A DNA stretch of 64,000 bases from Phycomyces blakesleeanus NRRL 1555(-) (Eukaryota > Mucoromycota > Mucoromycetes > Mucorales > Phycomycetaceae), in NCBI RefSeq assembly GCF_001638985.1, contig NW_017265150.1:248001-312000 (forward strand). The letters run 5' to 3'. Shown piece after piece: positions 23,871 through 35,785 of the stretch (positions are counted from its first letter, which is position 1; each line of letters begins with the position of its first letter). Below the pieces are notes generated by a model. That model did not search any database. It saw only the letters and a program-made list of their open reading frames with translations, and had not been told where the DNA came from. The translations under genes and the position numbers were made by a program.

Positions 23871-24839
23871 ATGTTTACCTTTTTACTTTATATTATTTTA
23901 AAAAAAAATATGGCATCAAATAAGTCAGATGCTAGGTTTATTTGATACCAATCTTCTTTATGAGTCTCGTCTAGTAACACTCTAGACTGCCAGAGAATTG
24001 CTCTAATAATTAAAAAAGAGGGGATATTAAAATGGCTAGTAATACTCGTAGATTTTATTCTGTGCTTACAGTTTGGTCAAGGCTAATCGAATGTATGACA
24101 TTCTTGGTGCGGAACCATAAATTGGTATGCAGCCAATTACTCGTGAGATGTCCATGAGAGACGTGCAGTTTCTGACCTTTTGCAAAATCTTGTGCTCGCT
24201 CCTTGATACAGCAAGGACGAGATGGAAAGCATAATGCCTCGATATTCCCTACTTTTAAACCCAGTCTTTCTGGTATAATTCTTGGTAATGTTAAAGTTAA
24301 AATATTCTCTTGGCCACTAATCAAGACTATTAGCAGTAAATACATATATTTTATCTTTAACGATACCACTTACTATTTTTTTTAATTATGGTCGTAAGTT
24401 ACTTGTGCATTGCCAAGTTATTTAGCAAAGAGGCCCTTAATCTTTTTTCCGGTCTTTCAAAAATGTCGGTATTTGTACTACAATTAAAGTGGGATGCCTT
24501 GTTTTTGGTAATTTCTTTTAGAGACGGGATCAAAAGTGCTGTTTGTGGAAGCAAAGCCGTCTTGTCTTTGTGCACACTTGTAATAGCAGCGCTTTAATAA
24601 AGCTCTTTCTCTTGCTTTATACAAAAATATAGTTAATACCGTAAGGTCCCTATAGTCCTACCTAACTTACCTGTTTCAACTATCGTCTGGCCAGCAATAG
24701 TGCATCCCGGCTATCCAAGACGTTGCTAGCCGTATTCTTTAGTCCCTGGATTCTCCTGGCTTTTGCTTTATCATGGTCGTAAAAAATTTGCAGACGCTAG
24801 CTTTAGGAGGGACTATGTCTCCTGATGATGCACGCCATT
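23871..24839. other. Gene-poor DNA with minus-strand coding fragments
   Basis: Two minus-strand stretches look coding: about 24,410-24,597 (TSVHKDKTALLPQTALLIPS and IFERPEKRLRASLLNNLA) and 24,055-24,320 (IIPERLGLKVGNIEALCFPS, QKLHVSHGHLTSNWLHTN). They are not linked by obvious splice sites and match no family I can name. They are probably remains of a mobile element. Confidence 0.35.
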
Positions 24840-25710
24840 CCCTGGTGGGAGACAGCATTTTTATTCTACCGGACCACAAATCGTGGCCTTTTTGCCAGCA
24901 TCGAATGATTCTATCTGGTCCCTAAGGATACCGAATATTCGTATAAAGACTTTCTTTTGTGCTTGGCAGAAAAAAAGGGATAAGTGAGGATTACTTACCA
25001 GATGGTGCTGTCAGACTCTGGGAATATAAGGAAGTGAAAGGAAGAGAAAGGCATGATACGCGTAAGAAGACCGATAAATAGTAAGGTATCAAACACTATT
25101 GCGTCACACTATAATGACAGCAACTCCTTATGATCCTCTACATGGCTGCCTATCTATATAGTGTATTTTGTGGCTAACTATAGTATCTTTATTATCAAGT
25201 CTAAATTTAGGACGCAAACAGCTATTAAATGAACATACAGGAATTGATTTTTGCATGAGACAGAATTTTATTATTAAATTTCCCAAATGCAGATTGTGGC
25301 TATTAAAAGAATGAAAGTTAGGTGCCTGGTGAAAGATTGATGAGCACACAATGTGTGGAGACAAAGTAGTACACTAATACGTACAAATGAAGGAAGCAAA
25401 ATAAAAGAAGAGAGATTAAATGAATAGTACAAGAGAAATTAGAAAGCAAGAGTAGCACAACAATGAAAAAGTTAGTCTAGGAGATTAGCGGACTGAAAGA
25501 AAAATTGAAGGGATGTGTTCACAGAAGCTACTATATTGCCATGAAAGAAAGGTACATTATTAAAAATTGTGTGCCAGTATGCTTTACAAACTGCAGCAAT
25601 TTCAGGACACACCATTTTGCCTTGAAGGGTTAGAAAAAGGCACCAGACCCCGGACAGGTGGTCATAGTTAATTAGTCTGGTTAGATAGTAACGTCGTCCC
25701 CGTAAAATTA
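24840..25710. repeat. Dispersed repeat, copy A
   Basis: Two blocks here are similar to blocks at 48,690-48,955 and 48,985-49,100 in the same order and orientation. Block 1 (about 24,840-25,210) shares CCTGGTGG, CATGATACGCG, AAGACCGATA and ACTCCTTATGA with copy B. Block 2 (about 25,598-25,710) shares ACCCCGGACAG, TTAATTAGTCTGGTTAGATAG and CGTA/C-CCCGTA. In copy A the blocks are separated by about 390 bases, in copy B by about 30-60. Divergence is high and no intact ORF is seen, so it is an old element, possibly a retroelement end. Similarity was judged by eye. Confidence 0.6.
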
Positions 25711-27924
25711 CTGGTTATCAATTTTAAGTATTCACTGCCCATTTGCCCTACCCGTTTGTCTAAACTTATGAAAGCCTTTCAAATTTCTATAACTGTCTTG
25801 ATAGTTAAAAGTTCTCTTGTATAAATTCAATTGCTATATGGTGTATATTTTTATCCCTAACTTTACTTACTTTTTTACTGTTTATTTTAATTGCGCACAA
25901 TTACAATCGTATATAGTCTATGGACAATAATATGTATATGATAATAACAAGAATGTTTGTGATATCATTAAACCATTTGAAATATCTGATATCTTTGAAG
26001 TCTCTAAAGCCCTAAAAACACCTAAAGTACCTGAAGCACCTAGAGCCCTTAGAGTCATTAGGGTCATTATAACCCTCATAACCCTCATTGCCCTCAAATC
26101 ATCTAGAATCTTCCAAGGCTTTAAAGTCTTTACATTTCCAAGTTGTTAGACAATACCATTAGATTCTTCTCAAATGAAGAAATCATTTTAGTCAGTGAAC
26201 CACTTTCTTCATACCTTTCAAAAAGTCACCAAGTAATCTCTTTTAAATACCAAGCTAGTTTAAAAAATATTCTTGCCACTTTGCTTGTCCTTATTGTTCA
26301 TCTCTAGAGAGAATCCTCTCTGTCTATAAAGCCAGACTTCCAGACCAAAGGGAATTTCATTCCTGACCTTGTTAAGTTTCTGCTGTGGGGCTCCAGGTAA
26401 TTTGCAGTCATTTACTCTAACGTATATAGCAACATTAACACTATTGTCAAATAGAGCATCATTGAGCAGTATGTAGTTGATATTGTGGCTCTTAAATGAA
26501 ATCAATTCAAAAAGAAGCAATACAGATACAGCTCTGATATGCCTGTGCTTCAGAGTGAAATCATAAATCTGATAATTCTAAAGCTAACAAAAGAAGAAGG
26601 CAATGTAGTGCCAGGTTTTGGGCCCTTTTACTCCCCACCTTCATGATTAATAAATGCATTTTTAAATTTTATTTTCTTATACCCTTTTAAACTGGTTTAT
26701 ATGTTGCGTAGTTGTTAAAATCATAACTTTTATGTCCAAGTGTAATCGAATCTTGTAGTATTCTAGGATGACATTGTTATACCTTACCCACGCCTTTTTT
26801 ATATATATTAAGATACAAGCAAATCAAGTCTAAAATTTTATATAAGAAGAAGAGAAAAAGGGTAGCCTCTAAACATGCTTGTAAAACACTGGATATTCTT
26901 TAAGCAATTAAAGTCATGCACAAATAGTTTACGATTTGAGAATACTAGAATAAATTACAAAAAGAAAAGGGCGAATAAGTAAGTTTAGAAGAGACAGCTT
27001 TATAATCTTGATCGATTTAAGATTTGAGAGACCAGAAGATTGGATGTTGTATTTCAGGTACGAAACAATAGAAAAATAAAATATTTGATAATAGAGACGT
27101 ATAGAAATACTTTGAGACTGTATATCAGTTGTCTTTATTCATAAATAAAAAGTGTCCCTTTTTATAAGAAAACACAATCTGCTCTTGTCATTACGTCTTA
27201 GTTTCTTAAGGCTTTCTTCCTTTACTATATTTGGTTATTAGAGTGTATTTACTGCTTAACTAGTGTCGGTGTTACAATTATGACATCAAGTCATAAATCG
27301 TACTTCTTTAGCTCTTAGCTATTCTTTTCTCTTTTATACTAGAGCTTTAGGACTTCCTACTAAATTAGCTCCATATCGATCTGACACAGTTTACCCGGCA
27401 GTATGATATAATTATCTTAACAATCTTTAAGATATTATCTACAGTACTAACTGTAATAATTATTGGGCTGATTACTTAATCGTTTATATATATTTTATAC
27501 TGACAAGATGATAGCTACTACGCTATCCCAATATGAATATGTTCTTATATGTGATAAATCCAACATCCGAGTGTCTGGGTCACCACATTGGACTTTTCTT
27601 TTGTATTGTGTGGCGTTCTTTGACAGTCCTAGACACTATCCAGGTAGGACACAGGAATACCTACCAGGTTAAAAACACGTACATGCGCATAAAGTGATAT
27701 ATATATATATATATATAATATAAAGGGTCTTTCATAGAAAAATAAGCTGAATTGTTAAAGGCAGCCATAACTGGATAGAATTTTATCAAGGGAATAAAAA
27801 AAAATCAACTTCAGCTGTACATGTCTTTTCTTTTCTTAGAAAAAATATTTATTTATTTCTTTAATTGATCTACTTATAAACAAACAATCATACATTACTT
27901 GACAATCTCCAAGTACATTCTAAA
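25711..27924. other. Gene-poor AT-rich DNA
   Basis: Contains the 9-base degenerate repeat described separately, a minus-strand open stretch at 26,260-26,520 (NYILLNDALFDNSVNVAIYV) of unknown origin, and an AT run near 27,700-27,720. The last few hundred bases should hold the promoter of the Rrn11-like gene. No intact gene seen. Confidence 0.45.
26003..26100. repeat. Degenerate 9-base tandem repeat
   Basis: Units such as CCTAAAGTA, CCTGAAGCA, CCTAGAGCC, CTTAGAGTC, ATTAGGGTC, ATAACCCTC, ATAACCCTC and ATTGCCCTC follow each other in strict 9-base steps, drifting gradually from one variant to the next. The whole stretch is open on the plus strand, giving a three-residue repeat. Confidence 0.7.
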
Positions 27925-29014
27925 ATGCCAAGCTTGCCTCGCCTACTTGAGAATGATTGTTTATTTAGCAGGCAATTCAATCCTGAGAATCCATTAACAC
28001 ATCTGCCTTTTGGATCTAGATTGATCACATTTGCAGCCAAAGAAAAGCTTAAACTTCTATTAAGTAAACAACGGTACTCGGAAGCCTTTCAACTTTTGCG
28101 TGGACTACTTAAAATTCGATTTTATAAACCCAAGGCCTTTTGGAAAGTATGTCATTCTGTCATTCTTTAATTTGTAATCTACTGACATCATAATCATCAA
28201 TAGGTTTGTGCAGAAATTGTTCAGCATTTGGCTCCATATGACTTGGCAGGATTTCTTTATGCAGCATTCATATCATCTTCAGCATCAAATGTAAGACGAT
28301 TAAGTCTATTCTTTAAAAGAAAGAAAATAAATCTAATTTTTCTTTTCTTTTTCTGGTTTGTGTATCAAGGGAATGGTTATACTTGAAACATGGATAAACT
28401 GTCTTTTGAATTCAGATAGAACGCAAGAGGCACTTGAAGAATTAGATAGGTAAATTGATATTAGATATAAGCAAGAATAAGGCGAACAACTAATTATTAT
28501 CATTTTATTCCTAGACTTATTGACATCCAACCTTACAACACAAATGTTGAGTTGTGGAGGATATATGCCATGTTGAAATTCACAGAGTGGAAGGAAAAAG
28601 CTGACGCTATAAAATTTCAGTCCGAAACAAACTCTGGAGATGAAAACGAAGACGAAGACGAAGACGAGGAAGAGGATGATGAGGACATCGAAGATAGAAA
28701 AAAACGTTTGAATTACCCTGCTGCTACTCGCCTCTTAAGCATCGTAAGCAAGGCCTCGGAAATGGTACCGGGAGATACACAGCTAAGAGGTGCTCAATTG
28801 GAGGCAAGTAATTAATGACCTTGTAGTAAATCAATAAAGAGTTAAAGAGCAATAATGTTAACAACTGTGTGTTTAGCTATTGCAATATCTAAAAGACTTT
28901 AAAAACAAGACAAACTTAATGAGGAGAATCTACAGATACGCTATAAGTAGAAGAGATCCAGGCCAGATGAGGTAAGGAATAAAAAAAAATACGCCATTTT
29001 TTTCTAAAACAACA

Positions 29015-29062
<48 letters not shown>

Positions 29063-30477
29063 GATTACTAACTAATGACATTATCTTGCCAGTCTTTTAC
29101 TTTATTATTGGCCTGAAACAGAAATTGGATCATCAGAATGGAAAAGAGTAGCCGTTTCAGTGTGTAATTGGGATCCAATTGCAAATGTAAACGTTGCCCT
29201 TCGACCACTTATCGAGAATCTCAAGAAGTGTCTACCAGGAAAACATGTTCATGTGGATAGCAGTCATAAAAATCAGTTTTTGGTGCACAAGTATCCGAGA
29301 ACCTTGCAAAACTCATCTGATAAAAATCGTAAGAACAAGACATCAACTACTCTTATATATAATACTCAAACACATAACATTAATGTTTGTTTATTTATCG
29401 GTGCGTATAATTCTTTAAAGAGTATAAAAGTGCTGTTAGAAGGGCATGCTTTGCTGAAGTGTCAGCATGGATCATGTCATTTCACTTGTTACTGGATAGA
29501 TTGGCGCATGGTTCAACCGACAAGTGGACACTTCACTATACACTCAAGATAGTCGAATTTTACATGTAAAAAAAAGAGAAAGAGAGAGAGAGAGAGAGAG
29601 CGAGCGAAAATGGTTTATTATTAATTTTATTCTTTTATATAGCATTATGCAGAAACTCCCTCGTTACTCTGAACGGAAATATATCACAGAATTTCTGCTG
29701 GAAGACATCTGTAATCGTGATATGGAAACGCCTCTTGTACGCCTCATTGATATTTGTAAAGATGAACCGCATGAAATAGGGAATCCGAAAATTGCGAAAA
29801 TTGCGAAAATTCTAGAATATTGTGCTATGTTCAGATGGCATTATAAAGCTCTTCGAAACCCGGAACCTGAAGAATATGTACCCACAGAAACATCAGACCC
29901 CTTTTTATCTCCTATAATCAACGAAATTGAGGGTGAAGTATGGGAGGAAATGCAGGACGATACACCAGAAAAGGATAAGGCGCGCAGGCGCTACGAAAGC
30001 AGTGGTGGGCGTACCGAAGAAGATATCATAGTCGAACTTCAAGATTTGTTTAGGAAAAAAATTATGAAAAAGAAAACCGAACTGTACACAGAAATTTGTC
30101 TTAGCTCTGAGGACGAATATGAAGAAGATTCTGGTGAACTCTCAAACGAAGAGGAATTGGATGATACTTCCCCACTCGTAAATAACACACTAGATATTCC
30201 CTTGGAAGATCCTACAGATAAAGACTCTTCAGAGTCAGATACTGGAGAAAGTAGATCTCTTGTACCCTCGAAACGAAAAAAATCTTACGGCGAAGGATCT
30301 GAAAACAATATTAAAAGTGAACCACAATCCGATGAATACCATGACGATGACGATGATAATAATGGTGGCAGTGACAGTGACAGTGACAGTGACGTTTACA
30401 TTGACAGTGATTATGGAAAAAACAAAGCTACACCACCTTTTGTTAAAAGAAATCTGAGACCTCGCACTGCAGTATGA
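27925..30477 (+). CDS. Candidate RNA polymerase I core-factor subunit (Rrn11/TAF1A-like)
   Basis: Eight exons join in phase (27925-28146, 28204-28290, 28370-28449, 28515-28803, 28877-28971, 29093-29328, 29421-29565, 29643-30477) to 662 residues. The N-terminal half is helical and TPR-like: RYSEAFQLLRGLLKIRF, KAFWKVCAEIVQHLAP, LEELDRLIDIQPYNTNVELW. This resembles the layout of fungal Rrn11 proteins (repeat modules with a heavily conserved RAF.LL.R and P.. D.ELW pattern), which with Rrn6 and Rrn7 place TBP at rDNA promoters. Acidic runs occur near residues 175-190 and in the C-terminal third (SDSDSDSD-like), followed by a short basic end (KRNLRPRTAV). Intron 4 needs a GC donor (GAG|GCAAGT). The family call rests on pattern alone; a generic TPR protein is the alternative. 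Confidence 0.5.
29019..29057. repeat. (TTA)n microsatellite
   Basis: About 13 TTA units in an intron of the Rrn11-like gene, followed by its 3' splice site at 29,091-29,092. Confidence 0.9.
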
Positions 30478-32588
30478 CACTGTAGAAAAAGTAGATGTCT
30501 TGTATTTTGAAGAAGCGGCAAAATTTGACAACTGGAAGTAATCTCTGAAAGGTTGCCATAAACTTTTTTTTCAAATTCGGATTTGCTTAAGCTCTTGGTT
30601 TTACTTTTGTAAGTATATTAAAAGTGTGTTTTTTTTGTTTGAAAATAATGATGATGATAATAATAATAGAGTATGTTTTTTTAATGGTATATGGAAGTTT
30701 AGATGTCTGTTTAAACGCAAGCTTGGCTAAAGACCAAAATTCACGCATGAATATCACACATACACACAACCTCAATATTTGTTTCTGGTACTCTTGAGTT
30801 CAACAGTATACGCTGGCATAAATTTGGCACCAGTTTAGCCATGAATAATAACATATTTGTTTCTCTAAACCGCAATCCAAAAAAAAAGAAAATAATAATA
30901 AAGTAGGCGTGTTTGGACTATTTTACTCTCAAACTTCACAAAAAGCTTTCCCTTTGTTTCTTTATATTTTACCAACTGCTTTAGAATACTATATGGATAA
31001 GATAGTAAGTACACATGATCATCAAGAAGTTTTAAAATTGTTTTCAATTGTACTCTGACCAGGCCTGTCCGGTGGTCTTTCCTGAAACATTTATATCAAG
31101 GTCTGTCTTGCATTGCTTTTATGTATATTATTGTTTTGTGAGACATGGCATTATATTATCAGGAAAGACAGTGACCTTTATCTGAAAAAGGAATATTCCT
31201 GTAAGATATAAATATTCATTAAATAAATATCTGCATCCTTTGTTGTGTGAATACTGCCATTTTTTTCTTTAAAAAAAAAGGAGAGAAAGAAAGAGTACTG
31301 CACTTCCTGCTGACCAAATACACATTTTAATGTACAATATTTTGTTCAGAGACTGTGATTATCGTTTTGTAACCTTTATTATTGAACAAATTGATTTGTC
31401 TTGAGATTTTGAGAAAATGTAAAATGCAACACTTGGTTAAAACCATGTATAAGCAATAGAGTTACTGTCGGTATTTTGATCCGAGCCTTCAAAGACTAGA
31501 CTTTACAAAGATATAGTACACTCTAATTTCATAATATAAATTGGTTAAAAAAAAAGAGGTTCAATTTGATGCTAGATAGGTATAGTTTTCAGATAGAGAT
31601 CAAAATACTAAAAGTTATAGTATCTGGTTGAGTTTATCATTACACAAAGATAGCCATCCCATGATTCCCAAACTACGGCATCTAAGCTCTTGTTTATATA
31701 TGAGCTATACTTTATTTTTACCAGTCATCTGATTAGTTGAGTTAAAGTATATATAAAATAGTTTTATACCGAAATTCTATAAGCCAAATTAAATACAAGG
31801 AGTTAATACTTTAATGGTCATAAAGGCCGTGCAAGTTATTAGCTGCTGGGATATGGCTTGTATTATTTTTTCAAGAGAAATGATTTACAGAATTCAATTA
31901 TAATATTAGAGTGTGGGTGACATAGTTAAGTGACTCTTGTCATTCAATTGAATTAGAATACATACCATTACTGTAGTAAATTTAAAACTAACAACTGCTC
32001 AAAGCTTGTACTGCTTGGATACATCTGACTCGGTTCAGAAATTAATTGGTTGTTTGATTATAAAATATATTTATATATCTAAAAACAAAACAATGAATAC
32101 AACAGTACAAAGGGCAATAATAGCCTATCTTGTTCATCGCTTTATCTTTAATGTACAAGGTGCTTCTACAAGTAGCTAGTTTTCTTCTTTTTTTTCTGAG
32201 CCTCCTTACTTTCTGGTCATTTTATTAAGGATTGATTGGCATCAAAGGTATTGTAACAACACCCCCCAAAAAAATTGAATTTCCCAACACGAGTGTATAT
32301 ATATATATTATCTCTTGAATCGGTGTCGTACACACACACATACACACAGCACATACTTTCATTTGCTAATCCCCGTGTCTTGAAGAAGAGCAAGGGGGTA
32401 AATTGATATAAATATAGATACGCTACAGATACAGGAAAACGAAGGCCAGGATTGTAGCACATCCCGATTTCGAACTAAACCTCAGTTTACAAAGCCTGAA
32501 CTAATAAATGCTATAAAAGATAATTTTTGTGTAATGTACATATACAGGTTTATAAAGTCCCTTTTATAAATACATATGCTTTAATCGA
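30478..32588. other. AT-rich intergenic region
   Basis: Convergent 3' flanks of the Rrn11-like gene and the FAD oxidase. Only short open frames, none with a recognisable motif. Contains ATA runs near 30,640-30,668 and AT/CA tracts near 32,290-32,346. No gene seen. Confidence 0.5.
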
Positions 32589-34511
32589 TTAGAGACGTGC
32601 TTTTGCAGCCAAGAGTTCCTCCGCAAGCGCCATCCTAGCCTCTTCGTTGTCTTGTTCGATAAGGATCGCGCGTCTCTGATCCACATCTGCACGAAGTCCG
32701 TCCAATCTCACATTTTCACTGGAAAGGTGATGCCATGCCCAACTGCGCGAATATTCAGAGTCAATGCCTTCAATAACATGGCAAATCTTGAATCCCAAGT
32801 TTGTAATAAACCTAAAAAAAAATGTTATCAGATTGGTGGCATCTTTACGTACCAGCAGTGCTTCAACTTCAATGGATGTTATACTGTATACAAAACTTAC
32901 TTCATTCCATGACCAGAGTCACCAGAGGCAACTATAAGATTACTGAATTCAGGGTGTGGTGCAACGAGAAAATTTCCGTCTATGGAATCACTGTACCTAT
33001 TACAAGGTGTGGCTGTCAGAAAGAAAGGAAAAATAGAGCAAGTAATTGAATCGGAGCGACTCCTGTTTTCTTTTTTCTTTTTTCTTTTTTCTTTTTTCTT
33101 TTACTTACCAGCAAACACGAGCATAGCTGACGTCAAGGCTGGAAGTACTGGGCAGAAACTCATTCAAAAACCCACGCATTTCTCTAAGATCCTTGATTGG
33201 AATAGTGTCTGTTACATGTGCAAGTTGAGTACGAGGAATGGAGATGCCGTCTTCACGAGGATTAAGGTAACCGCTAAAGTGTCGTCCAACCTTGACTTTT
33301 CCATCGCCATTGGTCGGGAATCCATAGTATCCTGTCAAATGCCATCAATTGTCATCGTTAGGAAACATTATTGCCGGTCAAGTAAAAAACAAAAAACAAA
33401 AAACAAATAGACCATTATTTGTTTGAAGTCAAATAGCCAAACGATCAAGTGGCCATTACATCTAGCGGTAACTAACCAGTGCGTGAAAGATCAGCACACC
33501 ATACTGGCTGATTCTTCAACTGTTTGCTTAACGACTGAGGAGGTTTAAAATGAACAACAACCTGTCCAGAAGCAACCAATTGGTCGGACATGTCTACTAG
33601 ACCGGCAGTCCAGGAGCCGGTTGCCAAGACAACACGGTCAGCATAATGAATCAAGCCATCCTTTGTCTGGATGCCAATGACCTTCTTTGGCTGTGTGGGA
33701 TCACAGTGAACTTGAGCAAGCTCTCCTTTAGCACCTTGGACAAATTTAACACCGTTGGCCACACATTTGCCATACAAATGTTTGACAGCTTCGGCGGAGT
33801 TACACCAGCCTTGCAAACAAAATGAGATTTTAGATTTAGATATTTGATTGAGATCTATGATTTATTACCTATTGTGTAATGTATTTAGTATATCCGCCTT
33901 GTTGGGCCCCATTTCGATATCCCTTACCTCCTTCTTTGTTGAGATAGGCAATGTTGTATCCATTATCAACAGCATCTTTAAAATAAGGATAGCGTGCAAT
34001 GATCTCTTCTGGACTCTTTAGTTCTTCTATCACATGACCATAGCCGGCTTCTCGAATGTGCTTCAAACTCTGTTTCTCAAAATCAGAATACTCTCCATTG
34101 CTGGAGAATAAAAGGACACCCGAGGGATGAAAGACTGGCTCAAGTCCCATGTCTGCCCTCTCTTTGTTCCACTGATGCCACATTTGAATAGCCTCGATTG
34201 CAAGGTGCATATAAATAGTGTCGTCGGCATAGTCCATGCGAACAATTTTGTTTATATCTTAAAACCAACAAAAGAGAATAAATAAATAAATAAATAAATA
34301 CAAATTATGTGTTTAATTGCTTAAATCACACAATATCTTGTGAATATACCAAACCTGTAGAAGCAGCATCGGGAGCTGGAATGGTCTGGCGATCATACAC
34401 CCACACGTCATATATTCCCTTGAGCGAGAGGGCATAGGCTGTAGAAAGACCAAAGCACCCTCCACCAACAATGATTATCTTGTCTCCAGGGGCGGGTGGC
34501 TGATAGGTCAT
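32589..34511 (-). CDS. FAD-dependent amine/amino-acid oxidase (fructosyl-amine / pipecolate oxidase-like)
   Basis: Six exons (34355-34511, 33928-34257, 33477-33809, 33109-33331, 32901-32996, 32589-32811) join in phase to 453 residues. The N-terminus has the Rossmann FAD motif (KIIIVGGGCFGLSTAYAL). The middle shows IVRMDYADD, then ADRVVLATGSWTAGLVD. The C-terminal part shows ARVCWYSDSIDGNFLVAPHP and IVASGDSGHGMKF. The Cys in RVCWYSD corresponds to the covalent flavin-linking Cys of sarcosine, pipecolate and fructosyl amino acid oxidases. These oxidise secondary amines with O2 and give H2O2. Substrate cannot be fixed from sequence: L-pipecolate, saccharopine or fructosyl amino acids are all possible. 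The C-terminus (AAKARL) is not a clear PTS1 peroxisome signal, unlike many relatives. Its start faces the start of an unrelated gene 150 bases away. Confidence 0.82.
33063..33102. repeat. Short TTTTTTC tandem repeat
   Basis: About five units of six T plus C lie in an intron of the FAD oxidase gene, just downstream of the 5' splice site of exon 4 on the minus strand (there as GAAAAAA). Confidence 0.8.
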
Positions 34512-34660
34512 TATCGTCAGGAGAAAAAGGAAAAAGAAGATTAGAATGGGCGGGACGGGATCAGAAAGGGCTAATTCATGCTACTCAAGCAGTCACAAAC
34601 ATCTTTAAAAGTGCGTTATCTCTCTCTTGCTCACAAGTTCATGCTCTTTCTTCTCTCCCA
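34512..34660. promoter_or_regulatory. Short divergent promoter region
   Basis: 149 bases separate the start codons of the FAD oxidase (minus) and the acidic LIR-like protein (plus). The region is moderately GC-rich for this window (GGGCGGGACGGG near 34,547) with no clear TATA box. Confidence 0.5.
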
Positions 34661-35785
34661 ATGGCTTTTGTACAACAACATCGACAACCTCGCCGGTCCC
34701 GTCTCTCTTCTGACGAGCCAGTTGTTTCTCAACGCACACGGGAGCTAACCCGATCGTCCACCCTTTCTGAATCTGACAATGATTGGCATGTCATCAGTTC
34801 TGCATTGCCATCCTCTCCCCGTTCACATCCCTCGCCTGAAGCCGTATCACCTTCTCTCGAACCATCCGAACCAGAATCATTTTCTTCATTTAGACCTTCG
34901 GATACTGAATCTATATCTGATATCGACATTCCTAATGCTCTTACGTTTGTGCCTGTTTTCGCCAATCTGCCTGTCCATGATGGCACAGGCACGTTCCTGG
35001 ACGACTCTGATTCCCAACTCGACTCTGATTCACCTATCGCATTTGCACGGGTAGTCCGTCGTATTCTACACTCTCCCCAACCAGCCACATGGGCAACTTA
35101 TGAAGACGATTTTGAACCCAATTCACCCTCTATGCCAAACATCCTTTTACCAAATGGTGGTATCGCCCCACCTTCATTTGCGAGCCAACCACAAGCAGAA
35201 GCAGAAGCAGAAGCAGAAGCAGAAACAGAAGCAGAAGTAGAAGCAGAAGTAGAAGAAGGAAAAGAGAAGATCCAGAGTTTGCATTCTGCACTAATTCTCC
35301 CTCAAGGGTTATCTGAAAGCGAGTGTTCCAAGAGTACTCAAGATAATGATGACATCAAATTTACACGACGGAAGCATCGCAACCTCGACAGGTAAAAAGA
35401 AAAAGAAAAAGAAAAGCAAGGCATATACTATGATATGCTGTGCTATGCTATGTTATGCTGTGCTATGATTGATTTTGTAAATACGTATGATTTGAAAGCT
35501 TATCACAAACATCTTTATCGGTTTAGCATTCCAACCCACCACCCTTCAATTCCTGGTAGCTCTACATCTGCTGCGATATTGGCTACAGTATGGCACCATC
35601 TGCGCCGTCTGACAAATCATCTGATAGAAAACGACACAAATTCAACAGAAACATTTAGTAACCTCTTTTCAGAGGCTGCACTCGAAGGCTGTATGCCTTT
35701 TGGCTCTCACCTCCACATGGACTTTGGAACCGGGCTTCGATCTACCTATGCAAGCCCGAGAATGGAAGGCATGCAAGGTAGCTAG
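34661..35785 (+). CDS. Unknown acidic Ser/Pro-rich protein with Atg8-interacting-like motif
   Basis: Two exons, 34661-35391 and 35527-35785, joined by a GTAAAA donor and a TTTAG acceptor at phase 2, give 329 residues from MAFVQQHRQ. No family is recognised. The sequence is largely disordered (Ser, Pro, Glu). The segment SESDNDWHVI has the form of an LC3/Atg8-interacting motif: acidic residues then aromatic-x-x-aliphatic. Other short acidic stretches (PSDTESISDIDIP, LDDSDSQLDSDS) follow, then an AE repeat (about residues 175-205). The second exon contains a probably helical segment (ILATVWHHLRRLTNHLIEN) and GCMPFGSHLHMDFG. No signal peptide or clear membrane segment. It could be a selective-autophagy adaptor, but that is inference from one short motif. 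Confidence 0.6.

Noticed and set aside
25960..26120. The 9-base repeat as a CRISPR-like or centromeric array
   Set aside because: Units are contiguous without spacers and only about 100 bases in total.
35396..35526. Stop after exon 1 as the end of the acidic protein gene
   Set aside because: The TTTAG acceptor at 35,522-35,526 restores the frame at phase 2 and the second exon has coding character, so a two-exon model is preferred.
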